Source: Microbulbifer halophilus
Lineage (GTDB): Bacteria > Pseudomonadota > Gammaproteobacteria > Pseudomonadales > Cellvibrionaceae
NCBI RefSeq assembly: GCF_026183675.1
Contig: NZ_JAPIVK010000005.1
Span: 1 to 64,000, forward strand
Direction of reading: 5' to 3'
Length of the DNA stretch: 64,000 bases
In this document: piece by piece, positions 16,462 to 25,361 of the stretch
How positions within the stretch are numbered: position 1 is the first letter of the stretch
Layout of the letters: each line of letters begins with the position of its first letter
Translations under genes and position numbers: made by a program
Notes under the pieces: generated by a model
The model's input: only the letters and a program-made list of their open reading frames with translations
What the model was told of the DNA's origin: nothing
Databases searched by the model: none

Positions 16462-17916
16462 ATGAAACTACACACGGTGGAAAAAATTGGCGGCACGTCC
16501 ATGAGCGACTATGCCGCTGTTCGCGACAATATCGTTTTCAAAGACGGCAAGGCCGAAAAAGAGGGCCTCTACCAGCGCATCTTCGTGGTCTCCGCCTACG
16601 GCGGTATCACCGACATGCTGCTGGAGCACAAGAAATCCGGGCGCCCGGGTATCTTTGCCCTGTTCGCCGGCACCGACGACGATGATGAGGAGGGCAGCTG
16701 GTCCGAAGCCGTGAGCGGCCTGCGCGCCCGTATGGAAGAAATCAACGGTACCCTGTTTACCGATCCGGAACAGCTTGAAAAAGCCAACGCCTTTATCGGC
16801 GAGCGCCTGGACGATACCGAGCGCTGCCTGGCCGACCTGGAGCGCCTGTGCCAGCATGGCCACTTCGCGCTGGACGGCCACCTGAACACCGTCAGCGAGA
16901 TGCTGGCCAGCCTGGGCGAGGCGCACAGCGCCTGGAATACCGCCGAACTACTGAAGCTCGAGGGTATCAAGGCGCGTTTTATCGACCTGACCGGCTGGCA
17001 GGATGCCGAGCACCGGACACTGGACGAGCGTATCGAGCGCGCCTTCGCGGACGTCGATTTCGCCACCGAACTGCCGATCGCCACCGGCTATGCGCACACC
17101 GCCGAAGGCCTGATGAAAACCTTCGCCCGCGGTTACAGCGAAATGACCTTCAGCCGCATTGCGGTAAAAACCGAAGCGCGCGAGGCGATCATCCACAAGG
17201 AATACCACCTGAGCAGCGCCGACCCACGCATGGTCGGTGAAGAGCAGGCCGTGCCGATCGGCCGCACCAACTACGATGTCGCCGACCAGCTCGCCAACCT
17301 GGGCATGGAGGCGATCCACCCCCGCGCCGCCAAGGGCCTGCGCCAGCAGGAAATCCCCCTGCGCGTGATGAACACCTTCGAGCCGGAGCACGCCGGCACC
17401 CTGGTGACCGGCGACTATGTCAGCGAAACCCCCTGCGTGGAAATCATTGCCGGCCGCAAGAATATCTACGCAGTGGAATGTTTCGACCAGGACATGATGG
17501 GGTCCATGACCGAGTACGACCGCACGATCAACGAGATCATCGGCCGCTTCAAGGGCAATGTGGTGACCAAGGACACCAATGCCAACACCATCACCCACTT
17601 TCTGGGCAACAACCTGAAGACGGTCAAGCGTATTCGCAGTGCCATCTGCGAAAAGTACCCGGACTGCGATATCCAGGTGCGCAAGGTGGCCGTGGTTTCC
17701 GCCATCGGCAGCGACATGAAGGTGCCGGGCATGCTGTCCCGCGCCGTGGCCGCACTGGCCCGCTCCGGTATCAGCGTACTGGCGGTACACCAGTCCATGC
17801 GCCAGGTGGATATGCAGTTCGTGGTCAACGAAGCCGACTACGAAAGCTCTGTGAAAAGCCTGCACCACGCACTGGTTGAAGTCTACGATCACGGCGAGGC
17901 GATATGCGCGGCGTGA
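16462..17916 (+). CDS. ask: Ectoine-cluster aspartate kinase (Ask_Ect)
   Basis: A 484-residue aspartokinase of the subgroup found in ectoine operons; it phosphorylates aspartate to feed the aspartate-semialdehyde branch used by EctB. Visible blocks are the N-terminal VEKIGGTSMSDY kinase motif, FVVSAYGGITDML, the central kinase core (SEMLASLGEAHSAW, GYAHTAEGLMKTFARGYSEMTF) and C-terminal ACT-like domains (VAVVSAIGSDMKVPGMLSRAVAALARSGISVLAVHQS). The specialised enzymes are less feedback-inhibited than housekeeping ones (family knowledge). The start at 16462 follows an ACAGGAAA site. It is separated from ectC by 235 bp containing the palindrome, but lies in the same direction. Confidence 0.94.
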   Translation: MKLHTVEKIGGTSMSDYAAVRDNIVFKDGKAEKEGLYQRIFVVSAYGGITDMLLEHKKSGRPGIFALFAGTDDDDEEGSWSEAVSGLRARMEEINGTLFTDPEQLEKANAFIGERLDDTERCLADLERLCQHGHFALDGHLNTVSEMLASLGEAHSAWNTAELLKLEGIKARFIDLTGWQDAEHRTLDERIERAFADVDFATELPIATGYAHTAEGLMKTFARGYSEMTFSRIAVKTEAREAIIHKEYHLSSADPRMVGEEQAVPIGRTNYDVADQLANLGMEAIHPRAAKGLRQQEIPLRVMNTFEPEHAGTLVTGDYVSETPCVEIIAGRKNIYAVECFDQDMMGSMTEYDRTINEIIGRFKGNVVTKDTNANTITHFLGNNLKTVKRIRSAICEKYPDCDIQVRKVAVVSAIGSDMKVPGMLSRAVAALARSGISVLAVHQSMRQVDMQFVVNEADYESSVKSLHHALVEVYDHGEAICAA

Positions 17917-18038
17917 ATTTCTCACCATAAGTGGTATTCTGGTGGGGAGATACAGTTATTTCCAAAAATAATAATGCCTCTGCCCGGCTCCCGTGTCCCG
18001 GGGGCCAGTGAGGCCTGCTGCCCGGGGGGCGCTACTCC

Positions 18039-19499
18039 ATGTTGCTTGCCAGTTTTCTCGGCTTTCTCCTGATGTTTCTCCTGATCGGCTTTTCTTCGGT
18101 GCTAGTCCGCTCGAAGGAACAGTCCGATTACCTGCTTGCCGGCAGCTCCGTGCCGCCTTCCCTCACCGGCCTTTCGGCTGTAGCCACCAACAACTCCGGT
18201 TTCATGTTCATCGGGGTGATCGGCTACACCTATGCCACCGGCCTGCCGGCTTTCACCATGATGGTGGGCTGGATCCTGGGGGACTGGATGGCCGCTACGC
18301 TAGTGACGCGCAAGGTGCGGCAAATGAGCGAGCAGCGCGGCACCCTCACTATCCCCGAATTGCTGTCCCGCTGGGGCGGAGAGAATTTTCAGCTCCTCAA
18401 GCTGGTGACCGCGCTGATCGCCGTGGCTTTGCTGGGGGTTTACGCCGCAGCCCAGTTCAAGGCCGGTGGCAAGGCCCTGCAGGCCCTGTTCGGTTGGGAT
18501 CTGCGCACAGGCGCGATCATCGGCGCGGTGATGGTACTCTGTTACGGCTTCTCCGGTGGCCTGCGGGCCTCGGTGTGGACCGATGCCGCACAGTCGGTGG
18601 TGATGATTGTAGCCATGACGATAATGCTGGTGATGGCGGTGTCCACTGTCGGCGGTTGGCAGCCGGCCTGGACCGGCCTGCACGAGGTCTCGCCCGGTTT
18701 CTTCCAGCTGTTCCCCACCGAATCCGCTGCCAGCGGTTGGACCGGCGTCCTGCTGTTCCTGGTCGGCTGGACCTTCGCCGGGGCGGCAGTGATCGGCCAG
18801 CCCCATGTGATGGTGCGTTTTATGGCCTGCGACGATGTGAAGAGCATTCGCCGGGCCCGCATCTATTACTACCTCTGGTTCACAGCCTTCTACACCCTGG
18901 CGGTGGGCGTGGGCATGATGGCGCGCCTGTTGATGGACCAGGGCGCGGTGGACCCCTCTCTGGTGATGAGTGGCGGTGAGCTGGATGCAGAGCTGGCCCT
19001 GCCGGTGATGGCGGATGTGCTGTTGCACCCGGCGGCCACCGGCCTGGTGCTGGCGGGGCTCTTTGCCGCCACCATTTCCACTGTGGATTCCCTGATACTG
19101 AGTTGCAGCGCCTGCCTGTCCCGGGACCTGATGCCCTCGCGCTGGCATGGCTATGGCACCGCCCGTGTCGCCACGCTGGTGGTGGTGGGAGCGTCCCTCC
19201 TGATCGCCCTGTTCGCCAAAGACAATGTGTTCAACCTGGTGCTGTTCGCCTGGGGCGTACTGGGCTCCGCTTTCGGTGGCCTGTTGGTGGTTTACGCGCT
19301 GGGAGGCCGACCTCGGGAGCCACTGACGATCGCGATGGTTGTAGTGGCCAGCACGGTAGCCATTGGCTGGCGCCTGATGGGACTTCACGGCACGGTTTCC
19401 GAGGTATTGCCCGCGCTGGTGAGCGCCTGGGTGGTATACGGCGTGGGGCGGCTCTGCGGCCTGTCCGGTGTGTCGAAGCTGTCCAGCGTCGGGGCCTGA
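18039..19499 (+). CDS. Sodium:solute symporter (SSS/PutP-like)
   Basis: 486 residues with about 13 hydrophobic segments. SSS features include SDYLLAGSSVPPSLTGLSAVATNNSGFMFIG in the first helices and AATISTVDSLILSCSACLSRDL near the sodium-site region (ISTVDSLIL). It is a secondary transporter of the inner membrane driven by sodium. The substrate cannot be read from sequence; proline, betaine or ectoine uptake would suit its place 122 bases behind the ectoine operon, but this is inference. It is followed by a bidirectional terminator. Confidence 0.85.
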   Translation: MLLASFLGFLLMFLLIGFSSVLVRSKEQSDYLLAGSSVPPSLTGLSAVATNNSGFMFIGVIGYTYATGLPAFTMMVGWILGDWMAATLVTRKVRQMSEQRGTLTIPELLSRWGGENFQLLKLVTALIAVALLGVYAAAQFKAGGKALQALFGWDLRTGAIIGAVMVLCYGFSGGLRASVWTDAAQSVVMIVAMTIMLVMAVSTVGGWQPAWTGLHEVSPGFFQLFPTESAASGWTGVLLFLVGWTFAGAAVIGQPHVMVRFMACDDVKSIRRARIYYYLWFTAFYTLAVGVGMMARLLMDQGAVDPSLVMSGGELDAELALPVMADVLLHPAATGLVLAGLFAATISTVDSLILSCSACLSRDLMPSRWHGYGTARVATLVVVGASLLIALFAKDNVFNLVLFAWGVLGSAFGGLLVVYALGGRPREPLTIAMVVVASTVAIGWRLMGLHGTVSEVLPALVSAWVVYGVGRLCGLSGVSKLSSVGA

Positions 19500-19519
19500 G
19501 GCATGATGAGTGCGGAATG

Positions 19520-19543
19520 CAGGAGCGGCCGCTGGCCGCGACT
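19520..19543. repeat. Short palindromic repeat (GGAGCGGCCGCTGGCCGCGA)
   Basis: A GAGCGGCC-GCT-GGCCGCGA palindrome of the kind often found dispersed between genes in gammaproteobacteria. It lies between the symporter stop and the terminator at 19628. Confidence 0.4.
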
Positions 19544-19627
19544 CATATAACGCAAGTTTTGGAGCCGGAGGTGCCTGCCAATGGCGCAGCCCGCACTGGC
19601 TCCGGAATCCCGCGAAGCTTGAGATAC

Positions 19628-19658
19628 AAAAAAAGCCCGGCGTTTGCCGGGCTTTTTT
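19628..19658. terminator. Bidirectional intrinsic terminator
   Basis: AAAAAAAGCCCGGC-GTTT-GCCGGGCTTTTTT: a 7-bp GC stem flanked by A-tract and T-tract, usable by the plus-strand symporter and the minus-strand YceI gene that converge here. Confidence 0.9.
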
Positions 19659-19662
19659 GTAT

Positions 19663-19711
19663 GGGACGGGCCTGTGGCCCGTTTGCCGAGCTGGGGCTCG
19701 GCGTTCCCGGG
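19663..19711. repeat. Dispersed repeat, copy A (double hairpin with GGGAACGCCGAGC)
   Basis: ACGGGCCTGTGGCCCGT followed by GCCGAGCTGGGGCTCGGC and GTTCCC: two hairpins back to back. An inverted copy lies at 44706-44750. It overlaps the 3' flank of the YceI gene. Confidence 0.65.
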
Positions 19712-19712
19712 G

Positions 19713-20282
19713 TTAAATGCGGATACCTTCCACGTCCAGGATCATTTCCACGGTCTGTGAAGCCGGGCCCAGGTCGTAGTCGATACCGAAGTCCTTCAGC
19801 GCGAACTCGGTGGTGCCGGTGAAGCCCTGGCGGTAGCCGCCCCACGGGTCCTCGCCGCCGCCGATATTGGTCACGTCGATGGTGACCGGCTTGGTGACGC
19901 CGCGCAGGGTCAGTTCGCCGGTGAGCTTGGCCTTGCCGTCGCCCTGCGGTTCGAAGCCGGTGCTCTCGAAGGTGGCGGTGGGGAATTTCTCGGTGTACAG
20001 GAAATCCTCGCCGCGCAGGTGCTTGTCGCGCTCGGCGTGGTTGCTGTCCAGGCTGGTCACGTCGATGTTGACGTTGACGGAGGACTTCTCCGGCGCGCTT
20101 TCATCGTAGCTGAAGGAGCCCTTGAAGTCGTCGAAGCGGCCGTAGAGCCAGCTGTAGCCCAGGTGCTTGATACGGAACTGGATAAAGGCGTGGGCGCCCT
20201 TGGTGTCGATTTTGTACTCCGCGGCCTGGGCGGTGGTGGCACCCAGTAGCGTGGCGAACAGGAATACGGCGAGTTTTTTCAT
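19713..20282 (-). CDS. YceI-family periplasmic protein
   Basis: 189 residues with a clean Sec signal peptide (MKKLAVFLFATLLGATTAQA, cleavage before AEYKID). The mature part shows YceI features: the N-terminal AHAFIQFRIKHLGYSWLYGRF, VNVNIDVTSLDSNHAERDKHLRGEDFLYTEKFPTATFES, GELTLRGVTKPVTIDV and a C-terminal FALKDFGIDYDLG. YceI proteins are periplasmic lipocalin-like barrels that bind polyisoprenoid-type lipids. It starts 11 bases after the cytochrome b561 gene, a common pairing, so both form an operon. It ends at the terminator and repeat cluster near 19630-19710. Confidence 0.93.
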   Translation of the reverse strand: MKKLAVFLFATLLGATTAQAAEYKIDTKGAHAFIQFRIKHLGYSWLYGRFDDFKGSFSYDESAPEKSSVNVNIDVTSLDSNHAERDKHLRGEDFLYTEKFPTATFESTGFEPQGDGKAKLTGELTLRGVTKPVTIDVTNIGGGEDPWGGYRQGFTGTTEFALKDFGIDYDLGPASQTVEMILDVEGIRI

Positions 20283-20293
20283 GGATTGCTCCC

Positions 20294-20902
20294 TTATTTT
20301 GTGGTCGTGAGTGTGTCTTGTGATGGGTGATCGGTGTGCGCGGCGATCCGCCTTGCGCCCATTCCCAGCATTTTACGCAGAGTGGCGTCGCGGTCGATGA
20401 AATGGTGCTTCAATGCCGCCAGCGCGTGCAGTGCCACCAGTGCCATCAGACTCCAGGCCAGTATTTCGTGCACCTGGCCGGCGACGTCCTCCTGATTGGG
20501 GAGGCCCTGAATGGTGGCGGGCACGCTGAACCAGCCGAAGACGTCGATGGTGCGGCCGTCGGCGGTGGAGATGAGATAGCCGGAAGTCATGATGGCCAGT
20601 AGCAACAGGTAGAGAAGGCCGTGGGTCAGCCTCGCGGCCACTGCCTGCCAGCGGGGCGTACCGGACTCGGCCGCAGGGCTGGGGTTCAGGAATTTCCACA
20701 GCAGGCGGAACAGCAACAGGCCCAGCAGCAATATACCGATGCCCTTGTGCAGTTCCGGCCCCTGGCGGTACCAGGGATCGTAGTAGGACAGCTGGCGCAT
20801 CCACCAGCCGAGTGCGAAAAGACCGAGAATCGCTGGTGCCATCAGCCAGTGCAGGGCGATGGCCATCCAGCCGTACTGTGTCTTGTTATTTCTGGCCGCC
20901 AC
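20294..20902 (-). CDS. Cytochrome b561-type membrane haem protein
   Basis: About 202 residues with four hydrophobic segments and the expected haem-ligand histidines: MAIALHWLMAPAILGLFALG, LHKGIGILLLGLLLFRLLW, LTHGLLYLLLLAIMTSGYL and VHEILAWSLMALVALHALAALKHHF. Members shuttle electrons in the inner membrane. I placed the start at the GTG at 20902 (VAARNNKTQYGW...), preceded by GGGGGAC. The frame stays open upstream to 21022, but that part runs into hairpin repeats and would add 40 residues that do not look like family sequence. The YceI gene follows after 11 bases. Confidence 0.85.
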   Translation of the reverse strand: MAARNNKTQYGWMAIALHWLMAPAILGLFALGWWMRQLSYYDPWYRQGPELHKGIGILLLGLLLFRLLWKFLNPSPAAESGTPRWQAVAARLTHGLLYLLLLAIMTSGYLISTADGRTIDVFGWFSVPATIQGLPNQEDVAGQVHEILAWSLMALVALHALAALKHHFIDRDATLRKMLGMGARRIAAHTDHPSQDTLTTTK

Positions 20903-21330
20903 AGGGTCCCCCGGAATGGTAAGTGCAGACAGGATTATAAAAAATTCCCGCCGCGCGAATAGCGAAAAAACCAGAAGTAACCTATCGAAAAATTCGCAGG
21001 ATAGCGAATTTCCGCGCCGCAAGGCGGCCCGCAGGGCCGAGCGCCAAGGATGGTGCGAGTCAAAAATTCGCAGGATAGCGAATTTTCGCGCCGTTCCCCC
21101 AATCTAAGGCCCTCCGGGGCGCCGTGAATAGATGGAGCGGCCGGATCAGCCGATTTGAACGCCGCGGGCACCCGAAGGGCGAGGGGCATGGATGTCCCGA
21201 GTTAATCGTTTCACAAACAGCCCCCGACAGCGGGGCCTGCATTTCTCGTTCGGATATTCTTTTCCGGCCGGATGGTGCGCATGGCGCACCCTATGAGGAC
21301 CCCGGGTCGGCAGTGGGCCAAAGGTTCCCA
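20903..21330. other. 428-bp gene-free stretch with hairpin repeats
   Basis: The stretch contains the hairpin repeats at about 20986-21092 and a GGTGCGC-ATG-GCGCACC palindrome at 21274-21293 related to the third module at 805. The short frames in it translate the repeats and look non-coding. The promoter of the b561-yceI operon should lie at its left end. Confidence 0.5.
20986..21092. repeat. Two copies of an AAATTCGC-AGGATA-GCGAATTT hairpin unit
   Basis: The unit AAAAATTCGCAGGATAGCG plus AATTTYCGCGCCG occurs at 20986-21017 and again at 21061-21092. Each copy can form an 8-bp hairpin. A degenerate third piece (AAATTCCCGCC, GCGAATAGCG) lies at about 20940-20970. The copies are in the same orientation about 75 bp apart. 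Confidence 0.7.
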
Positions 21331-22002
21331 TCAGTGCGGCGTCCCGCGCACGCCCTCCCTTTCCGCGGCGGCGAGAATGCGTTCCAGCGCCGGTCGGTCG
21401 ATGGCATCGGAGCGCTGTGCGAGCTGCTCCGCCAGCCAGGCGGGGGAGTGGCGCGGTTGTGAAGTGTCCAGCGCCAGTTGTTCCAGTTGCCAGATCACGT
21501 TCAGCAGCAGCTGCGGTTCCAGCTCGTTGCCGAGATCGGGGGATGAGAACAGCTGTGGCTCCAATTGCTCCAGCTCGCTGCGTTTCAGCACCAGTTCGGC
21601 GTAATTCGGGTACCAGCGGGCACTGAATGGTTCCGGGCGCTGGCGGTTGTCGAAAACGATGCGCAGCCGGTTGCCCTCGCTGTCCTCCAGCAGAGGCGTA
21701 TCCTGTTCGTAGGCGGGCAGGGCGGGATGGTGGCGCAGTATACCGACAATGGCGCTCCAGTCGCTGTGGTTTTCCGCGCACAGGCGCAGTGGTTCGTTCA
21801 GTTCGCGCACCTCGGGGCGATCCAGGTAGGCCACCTGCTGGCCGGGTCGGTACCAGTAGAGATCCAGCTGGTACTGATCGGCCAGGTCGGCCAGGTCGGT
21901 ACTGGTCAGGGGCTCTTCGGCCACGGCGCTCAGGTGGGTGACGGCCTGATCCACGCTGAGCCACTGCCGGCGGTGAAAGGACTTGGCGTTGTGCTGTCTC
22001 AT
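21331..22002 (-). CDS. Hypothetical protein, 223 aa
   Basis: A soluble protein without signal peptide. The N-terminus (RRQWLSVDQAVTHLSAVAEEPLTSTDLADLADQYQLDLYWYRPG) resembles an adaptor or helix-turn-helix-like region that reads as 'column plus row' patterns. The middle contains a hydrophobic beta-rich stretch (NRLRIVFDNRQR, YPNYAELVLKRSELEQLEPQL), and the C-terminus is helical and acidic. I do not recognise the family. The ATG at 22002 is preceded by GGGAACCTGT. It is divergent from the M20 peptidase gene with 163 bp between starts. Confidence 0.7.
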   Translation of the reverse strand: MRQHNAKSFHRRQWLSVDQAVTHLSAVAEEPLTSTDLADLADQYQLDLYWYRPGQQVAYLDRPEVRELNEPLRLCAENHSDWSAIVGILRHHPALPAYEQDTPLLEDSEGNRLRIVFDNRQRPEPFSARWYPNYAELVLKRSELEQLEPQLFSSPDLGNELEPQLLLNVIWQLEQLALDTSQPRHSPAWLAEQLAQRSDAIDRPALERILAAAEREGVRGTPH

Positions 22003-22165
22003 ACAGGTTCCCGGACTGCGCGGCCGGTGATCAATTTATACTCGCAGACAATCTTAGCAGTTGAGACGCAGTCTTCGGGCACCGAGTCGGGAGGTGTCTG
22101 GCACCCGGGAAGAGGTTTTATTCGGGAGCGGGTACAATGGCATTTTTTTCGTCAGGAGGGCGCTT

Positions 22166-23680
22166 GTGAAAATCCGTTCGCTGTTGAATCGTGTGGCCGC
22201 TGTGCTGTTGTGTGCCCCGGTACTGGCCGCAGCCGATGTGTCGCCTGTGGCGCAGAATACCGCCGACTATGCGGTTGAAACCTACGAGGCGGCGATGACC
22301 GATACACTCGCCGAGCTGGTGCACTACAAGACCTTTGCCCGCGAAGACCTGCCTCTGGAAAAGAATCCGGAATTCACCGGTTTCAAGGAGGCCCTGCGCG
22401 ACAAGGCGATAGAGCTGGGCCTGGAGTACGAGGATCACGGCCATGTGGTGATCGTCGCCCTGGGTGACGCCGAGGACAAGCTGGGTATCGTGACCCACGG
22501 CGATGTGCAGCCGGCGGATCCGTCCAAGTGGCAGAAGAGTCCTTTCGAGCTGGATGGCGACAGCGAGCCCGGCAAGCTGATCGCCCGCGGCAGCGAGGAC
22601 GACAAGGGACCCATCGCCACTGCCCTCTACGCGATGAAAGCGATCGACGACAAGGGGGTGCCGCTGAAACGCCGTATCGAGTTGATCGTCTACCTGGCGG
22701 AGGAATCCGACTGGGGTCCGCTGCGGGAATTCCTGAAGAGCTACCCGATCCCCGCCTACAACATCACCATCGATGCAAACTACCCGGTGGTCACCGCGGA
22801 GAAAGGCTGGAGCGAGGTGCGCGTCACCGCGGCCGACAGCCCGGTGGGCAGCGACGGCGAGCCCTACCTGAGTGAATTCCGCGGCGGCTATTTCCGCAGC
22901 CAGGTGCCGGACGAGGCCCGCGCCACCGTGGCCAATATTACCCCGGCGCTGGAGAAGGCCATCCGCGCTCGCGCCGCGCAGCACGGCGATGTGCGCTACG
23001 AGTTTGCCGCGCGGAACGACGGCAGCCTGGCAGTGACCGCCCGCGGCAAGGCTACCCACAGTTCCGAGCCGCAGCACGGTGTCAACGCGATTGCATTTCT
23101 GGCCAATGCGCTGGCAGTACATCGGTGGCCGGCCAACGCCGCCGGTACAACGGCGCGCTACCTGAACGACTTGGTGGGTACCGGAATCCTGGCGGAGCAG
23201 TTCGGCGATATCGCCTACAAAGACGATTTCATGGGGCCCATGACATCGACGGTGACCATGGTGAAGGCGGGCGACAATGCGCTCACCAGCTACCTGAACC
23301 TGCGCCGTCCCACCGGCAAATCCGCCGGTCGCCTGGATCGTGAAATCCGGGCGGCACTCGCGCAGTGGCAGCGGGATAACGAGATCGAGCTGGCGCAGGT
23401 GGAAGTGGACCTGGGCACTCCCTACCGGGTGGAGGATGCCATGCACGTGGCGCCGCTGCTGCAGGTTTTCCGTCACTTTTCCGGTATTGAAGACGCCGGC
23501 CCGGTGGCCATCGGCGGTTCCACCAACGCCAAGCTGCTGCCCCACGCGGTCAGCTTCGGACCGTCGATGCCGGGCAAGGCCTACACCGGCCACTCGGAGC
23601 ACGAATTCCTGACTGTCGAGCAGTTCCGCCTGAACCTGCAGATGTACACGGCGATGATGATCGAGATCGGCAACCTGTAG
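22166..23680 (+). CDS. Exported M20-family metallodipeptidase (PepV/Sapep-like)
   Basis: 504 residues with an N-terminal signal peptide (KIRSLLNRVAAVLLCAPVLAAA). M20 landmarks are HGDVQPAD (111-118), RGSEDDKGP (141-149, metal-bridging Asp) and AEESDWG (178-184, catalytic Glu and metal ligand), a lid region, and a late GGSTNAKLLPHAVSFGPSMPG before TGHSEHEF. This layout matches the PepV/Sapep di-zinc dipeptidases. Export suggests it degrades dipeptides in the periplasm. The GTG at 22166 follows a strong AGGAGGG site; the frame opens earlier but without signal-peptide logic. A composite repeat follows the stop codon. Confidence 0.9.
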   Translation: MKIRSLLNRVAAVLLCAPVLAAADVSPVAQNTADYAVETYEAAMTDTLAELVHYKTFAREDLPLEKNPEFTGFKEALRDKAIELGLEYEDHGHVVIVALGDAEDKLGIVTHGDVQPADPSKWQKSPFELDGDSEPGKLIARGSEDDKGPIATALYAMKAIDDKGVPLKRRIELIVYLAEESDWGPLREFLKSYPIPAYNITIDANYPVVTAEKGWSEVRVTAADSPVGSDGEPYLSEFRGGYFRSQVPDEARATVANITPALEKAIRARAAQHGDVRYEFAARNDGSLAVTARGKATHSSEPQHGVNAIAFLANALAVHRWPANAAGTTARYLNDLVGTGILAEQFGDIAYKDDFMGPMTSTVTMVKAGDNALTSYLNLRRPTGKSAGRLDREIRAALAQWQRDNEIELAQVEVDLGTPYRVEDAMHVAPLLQVFRHFSGIEDAGPVAIGGSTNAKLLPHAVSFGPSMPGKAYTGHSEHEFLTVEQFRLNLQMYTAMMIEIGNL

Positions 23681-23698
23681 TGCCGGCCTGAATGGCCC

Positions 23699-23860
23699 GA
23701 TGGGCGCGCTGCGCTCTGCCCATCCTGCGGGGGTGGCGGTAGGAGCCTGCCATGCAGACGAAAAGGGTCGTGGCCCGTTGAGCATTCGCCTGCAAGCAGC
23801 TCCTACGGCAGCGTGGTGCGTTTTGTAGGATGGGCAAAGGAGCGCAGCGACGTGCCCATC
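23699..23860. repeat. Composite palindromic repeat, second copy
   Basis: The module order matches 663-829: GATGGGC...GCCCATC (23699-23724), GTAGGAGCC (23739) ... GCTCCTAC (to 23806), then GTAGGATGGGCAAAGG...GTGCCCATC (23825-23860). The internal GTGGCCCGTTGAGCATTCGCC is near identical to the 740-760 segment. It separates the M20 peptidase from the convergent CorA gene. Confidence 0.75.
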
Positions 23861-23876
23861 AATTGTCGGTGACGGT

Positions 23877-24842
23877 CTACAACCACCCCTTCTTCTTGAA
23901 ATACAGATAGGGCGCAATGCCCGACAGCACGATCAGCCCCAGCGAAAACGGATAGCCCAGCAGCCAGTCCAGCTCCGGCATATGCTCGAAGTTCATGCCG
24001 TATATACTGGCCACGGTGGTGGGTGGCAGGAAGACCACCGCGGCGATGGAAAACATCTTGATGATGTTGGTCTGCTTGATATTGATAAACCCCTGGGTGG
24101 AGTCCATCAGAAAGTTGATTTTGTTGAACAGGAAGCCGGTGTGCGCCATCAGGGTGTCGATGTCCCGGGTGATATCGCGGAAGCTCTCCTGCAGTTCACT
24201 GTCGATCTGGATATGCCGCTGCAGGAAGGTGATGGAGCGGCGGCTGTCCATCAGGCACAGCTGTATCTTGCCGTTGCTGTCCTCGAGCCTGGCGAGCATG
24301 TCGATGGCGTCTTCGAGGTCGGTGTCCTCCTTCTCCAACACCAGATAACTGGCCTTACCCAGTTCCACATGGATATCCTCCAGCGCGTCCGCCAGGTTTT
24401 CCACCTTCTGTTCGAATACCTGGACTGTCAGTTCCTGCGCGCTGCGCGCTTCCACCTGGCCGCGTCGGGCGCGCATGCGCAGCAGGCGAAAATCCGCCAG
24501 CTCGCTGTCGCGCACCGTGATCAGCCGCTCGGGCTGGAGAATGAAGGCTACGGTGGAGGTGTCGTGGCGGCCCTCGCTCTGGGTCAGGAACAGGGAGTGG
24601 ATATGCACCCCGGCGGCGTCGATAAAGTAGCGCGCCGAGGCCTCGATCTCGTCGACGTCTTCGGATTCCGGCAATTCGGTTCTCAGCAGTTGCTCCAGCA
24701 GAGCGCGCTCGTCTTCCTGTGGCTCCTGCAGGTCGATCCAGACGGTTTCCGACAGTTGCTCTTCGGTGACGGCGCCCTCGGAGAAAAGCTCGGCAACCCG
24801 GCCGCGCTCGATTTCAAATAGTCTCAGCATGCGAATGACCAT
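23877..24842 (-). CDS. corA: CorA-family magnesium/cobalt channel
   Basis: 321 residues from the ATG at 24842. It has a long acidic cytoplasmic N-domain with coiled-coil helices (QVFEQKVENLADALEDIHVELGKASYLVLEKE), then FINIKQTNIIKMFSIAAVVFLPPTTVASIYGMNF (first membrane helix with the YGMNF selectivity motif at about 281-285) and a second helix before the basic tail KKKGWL. This is the standard two-TM CorA design. The ATG at 24830 is an alternative start four codons later. It stands alone on the minus strand next to repeat DNA. Confidence 0.92.
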   Translation of the reverse strand: MVIRMLRLFEIERGRVAELFSEGAVTEEQLSETVWIDLQEPQEDERALLEQLLRTELPESEDVDEIEASARYFIDAAGVHIHSLFLTQSEGRHDTSTVAFILQPERLITVRDSELADFRLLRMRARRGQVEARSAQELTVQVFEQKVENLADALEDIHVELGKASYLVLEKEDTDLEDAIDMLARLEDSNGKIQLCLMDSRRSITFLQRHIQIDSELQESFRDITRDIDTLMAHTGFLFNKINFLMDSTQGFINIKQTNIIKMFSIAAVVFLPPTTVASIYGMNFEHMPELDWLLGYPFSLGLIVLSGIAPYLYFKKKGWL

Positions 24843-24920
24843 GGAGTATCCGGAGGTACCCCATGGTTGCAATCCGGCTCGTGCAAATCAATCGAAAACC
24901 TTCCGTTTCTGCACTAAGGG

Positions 24921-25361
24921 TCACAGCCAGTGGGGCAGTTGCGCGCGAATCTCATCGGCCTTGCGGCCCACCAGGTTTTTGCTGGTCTCACCGGCAATGG
25001 AGGCGCGTGTGGACGGATCCAGGGCATCGCGCAGGCTGCCCACCATCTGCGGCTCGGCGACGATATACAGCTTTTCGTAGCGTCCCTCCTCGCGGCCCTG
25101 CTCGAGCGCGTGGGCGAGTTCGTGGGCAAAGCGGTCGCGGGCCGGGCGGCGGCACAGCTCGCGATAGTTGCCCATCGCGTGCCGACCCTCGCCGCTGCGG
25201 TCGAAAGTGCGCCCGGGGGCATCGGCGTAGATATCGCGCCCCTTCAGGCGGCTCTCCGGGTGGATCATGGACTCCAGTTCGTGGAGTTCGCTGGCGCGCT
25301 TGTCCGCCTCGAACAGGCGCGCGTGTGATTGGTTGGCCACCAGGACCCATGCAAGTGCCAT
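24921..25361 (-). CDS. Host-attachment-like protein (COG5622 type)
   Basis: 146 residues; a compact cytoplasmic protein of the family named after an attachment gene of plant-associated bacteria. Family blocks are WVLVANQSHARLFE, MIHPESRLKGRDIYADAPGR, FDRSGEGRHAM, and FAHELAHALEQGREEGRYEKLYIVAEPQMVGSLRDAL, ending NLVGRKADEIRAQLP. The ATG at 25361 follows AGAGAGGAAT. The fold is related to the eRF1-like/Rossmann ribonuclease-type domains; the biochemical role is not established and the 'attachment' name should not be over-read. It is divergent from hsp20, sharing a 282-bp upstream region. Confidence 0.85.
   Translation of the reverse strand: MALAWVLVANQSHARLFEADKRASELHELESMIHPESRLKGRDIYADAPGRTFDRSGEGRHAMGNYRELCRRPARDRFAHELAHALEQGREEGRYEKLYIVAEPQMVGSLRDALDPSTRASIAGETSKNLVGRKADEIRAQLPHWL

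Noticed and set aside
20935-21189. Short minus-strand protein upstream of cytochrome b561
   Set aside because: Its translation mirrors the hairpin repeats and has no ribosome-binding site.
22118-23917. A 599-residue open frame antisense to the M20 peptidase
   Set aside because: Its sequence is rich in His, Gly, Arg and Val with no domain pattern. The opposite strand has an exact M20 protein with signal peptide and AGGAGGG site. It is a high-GC shadow.
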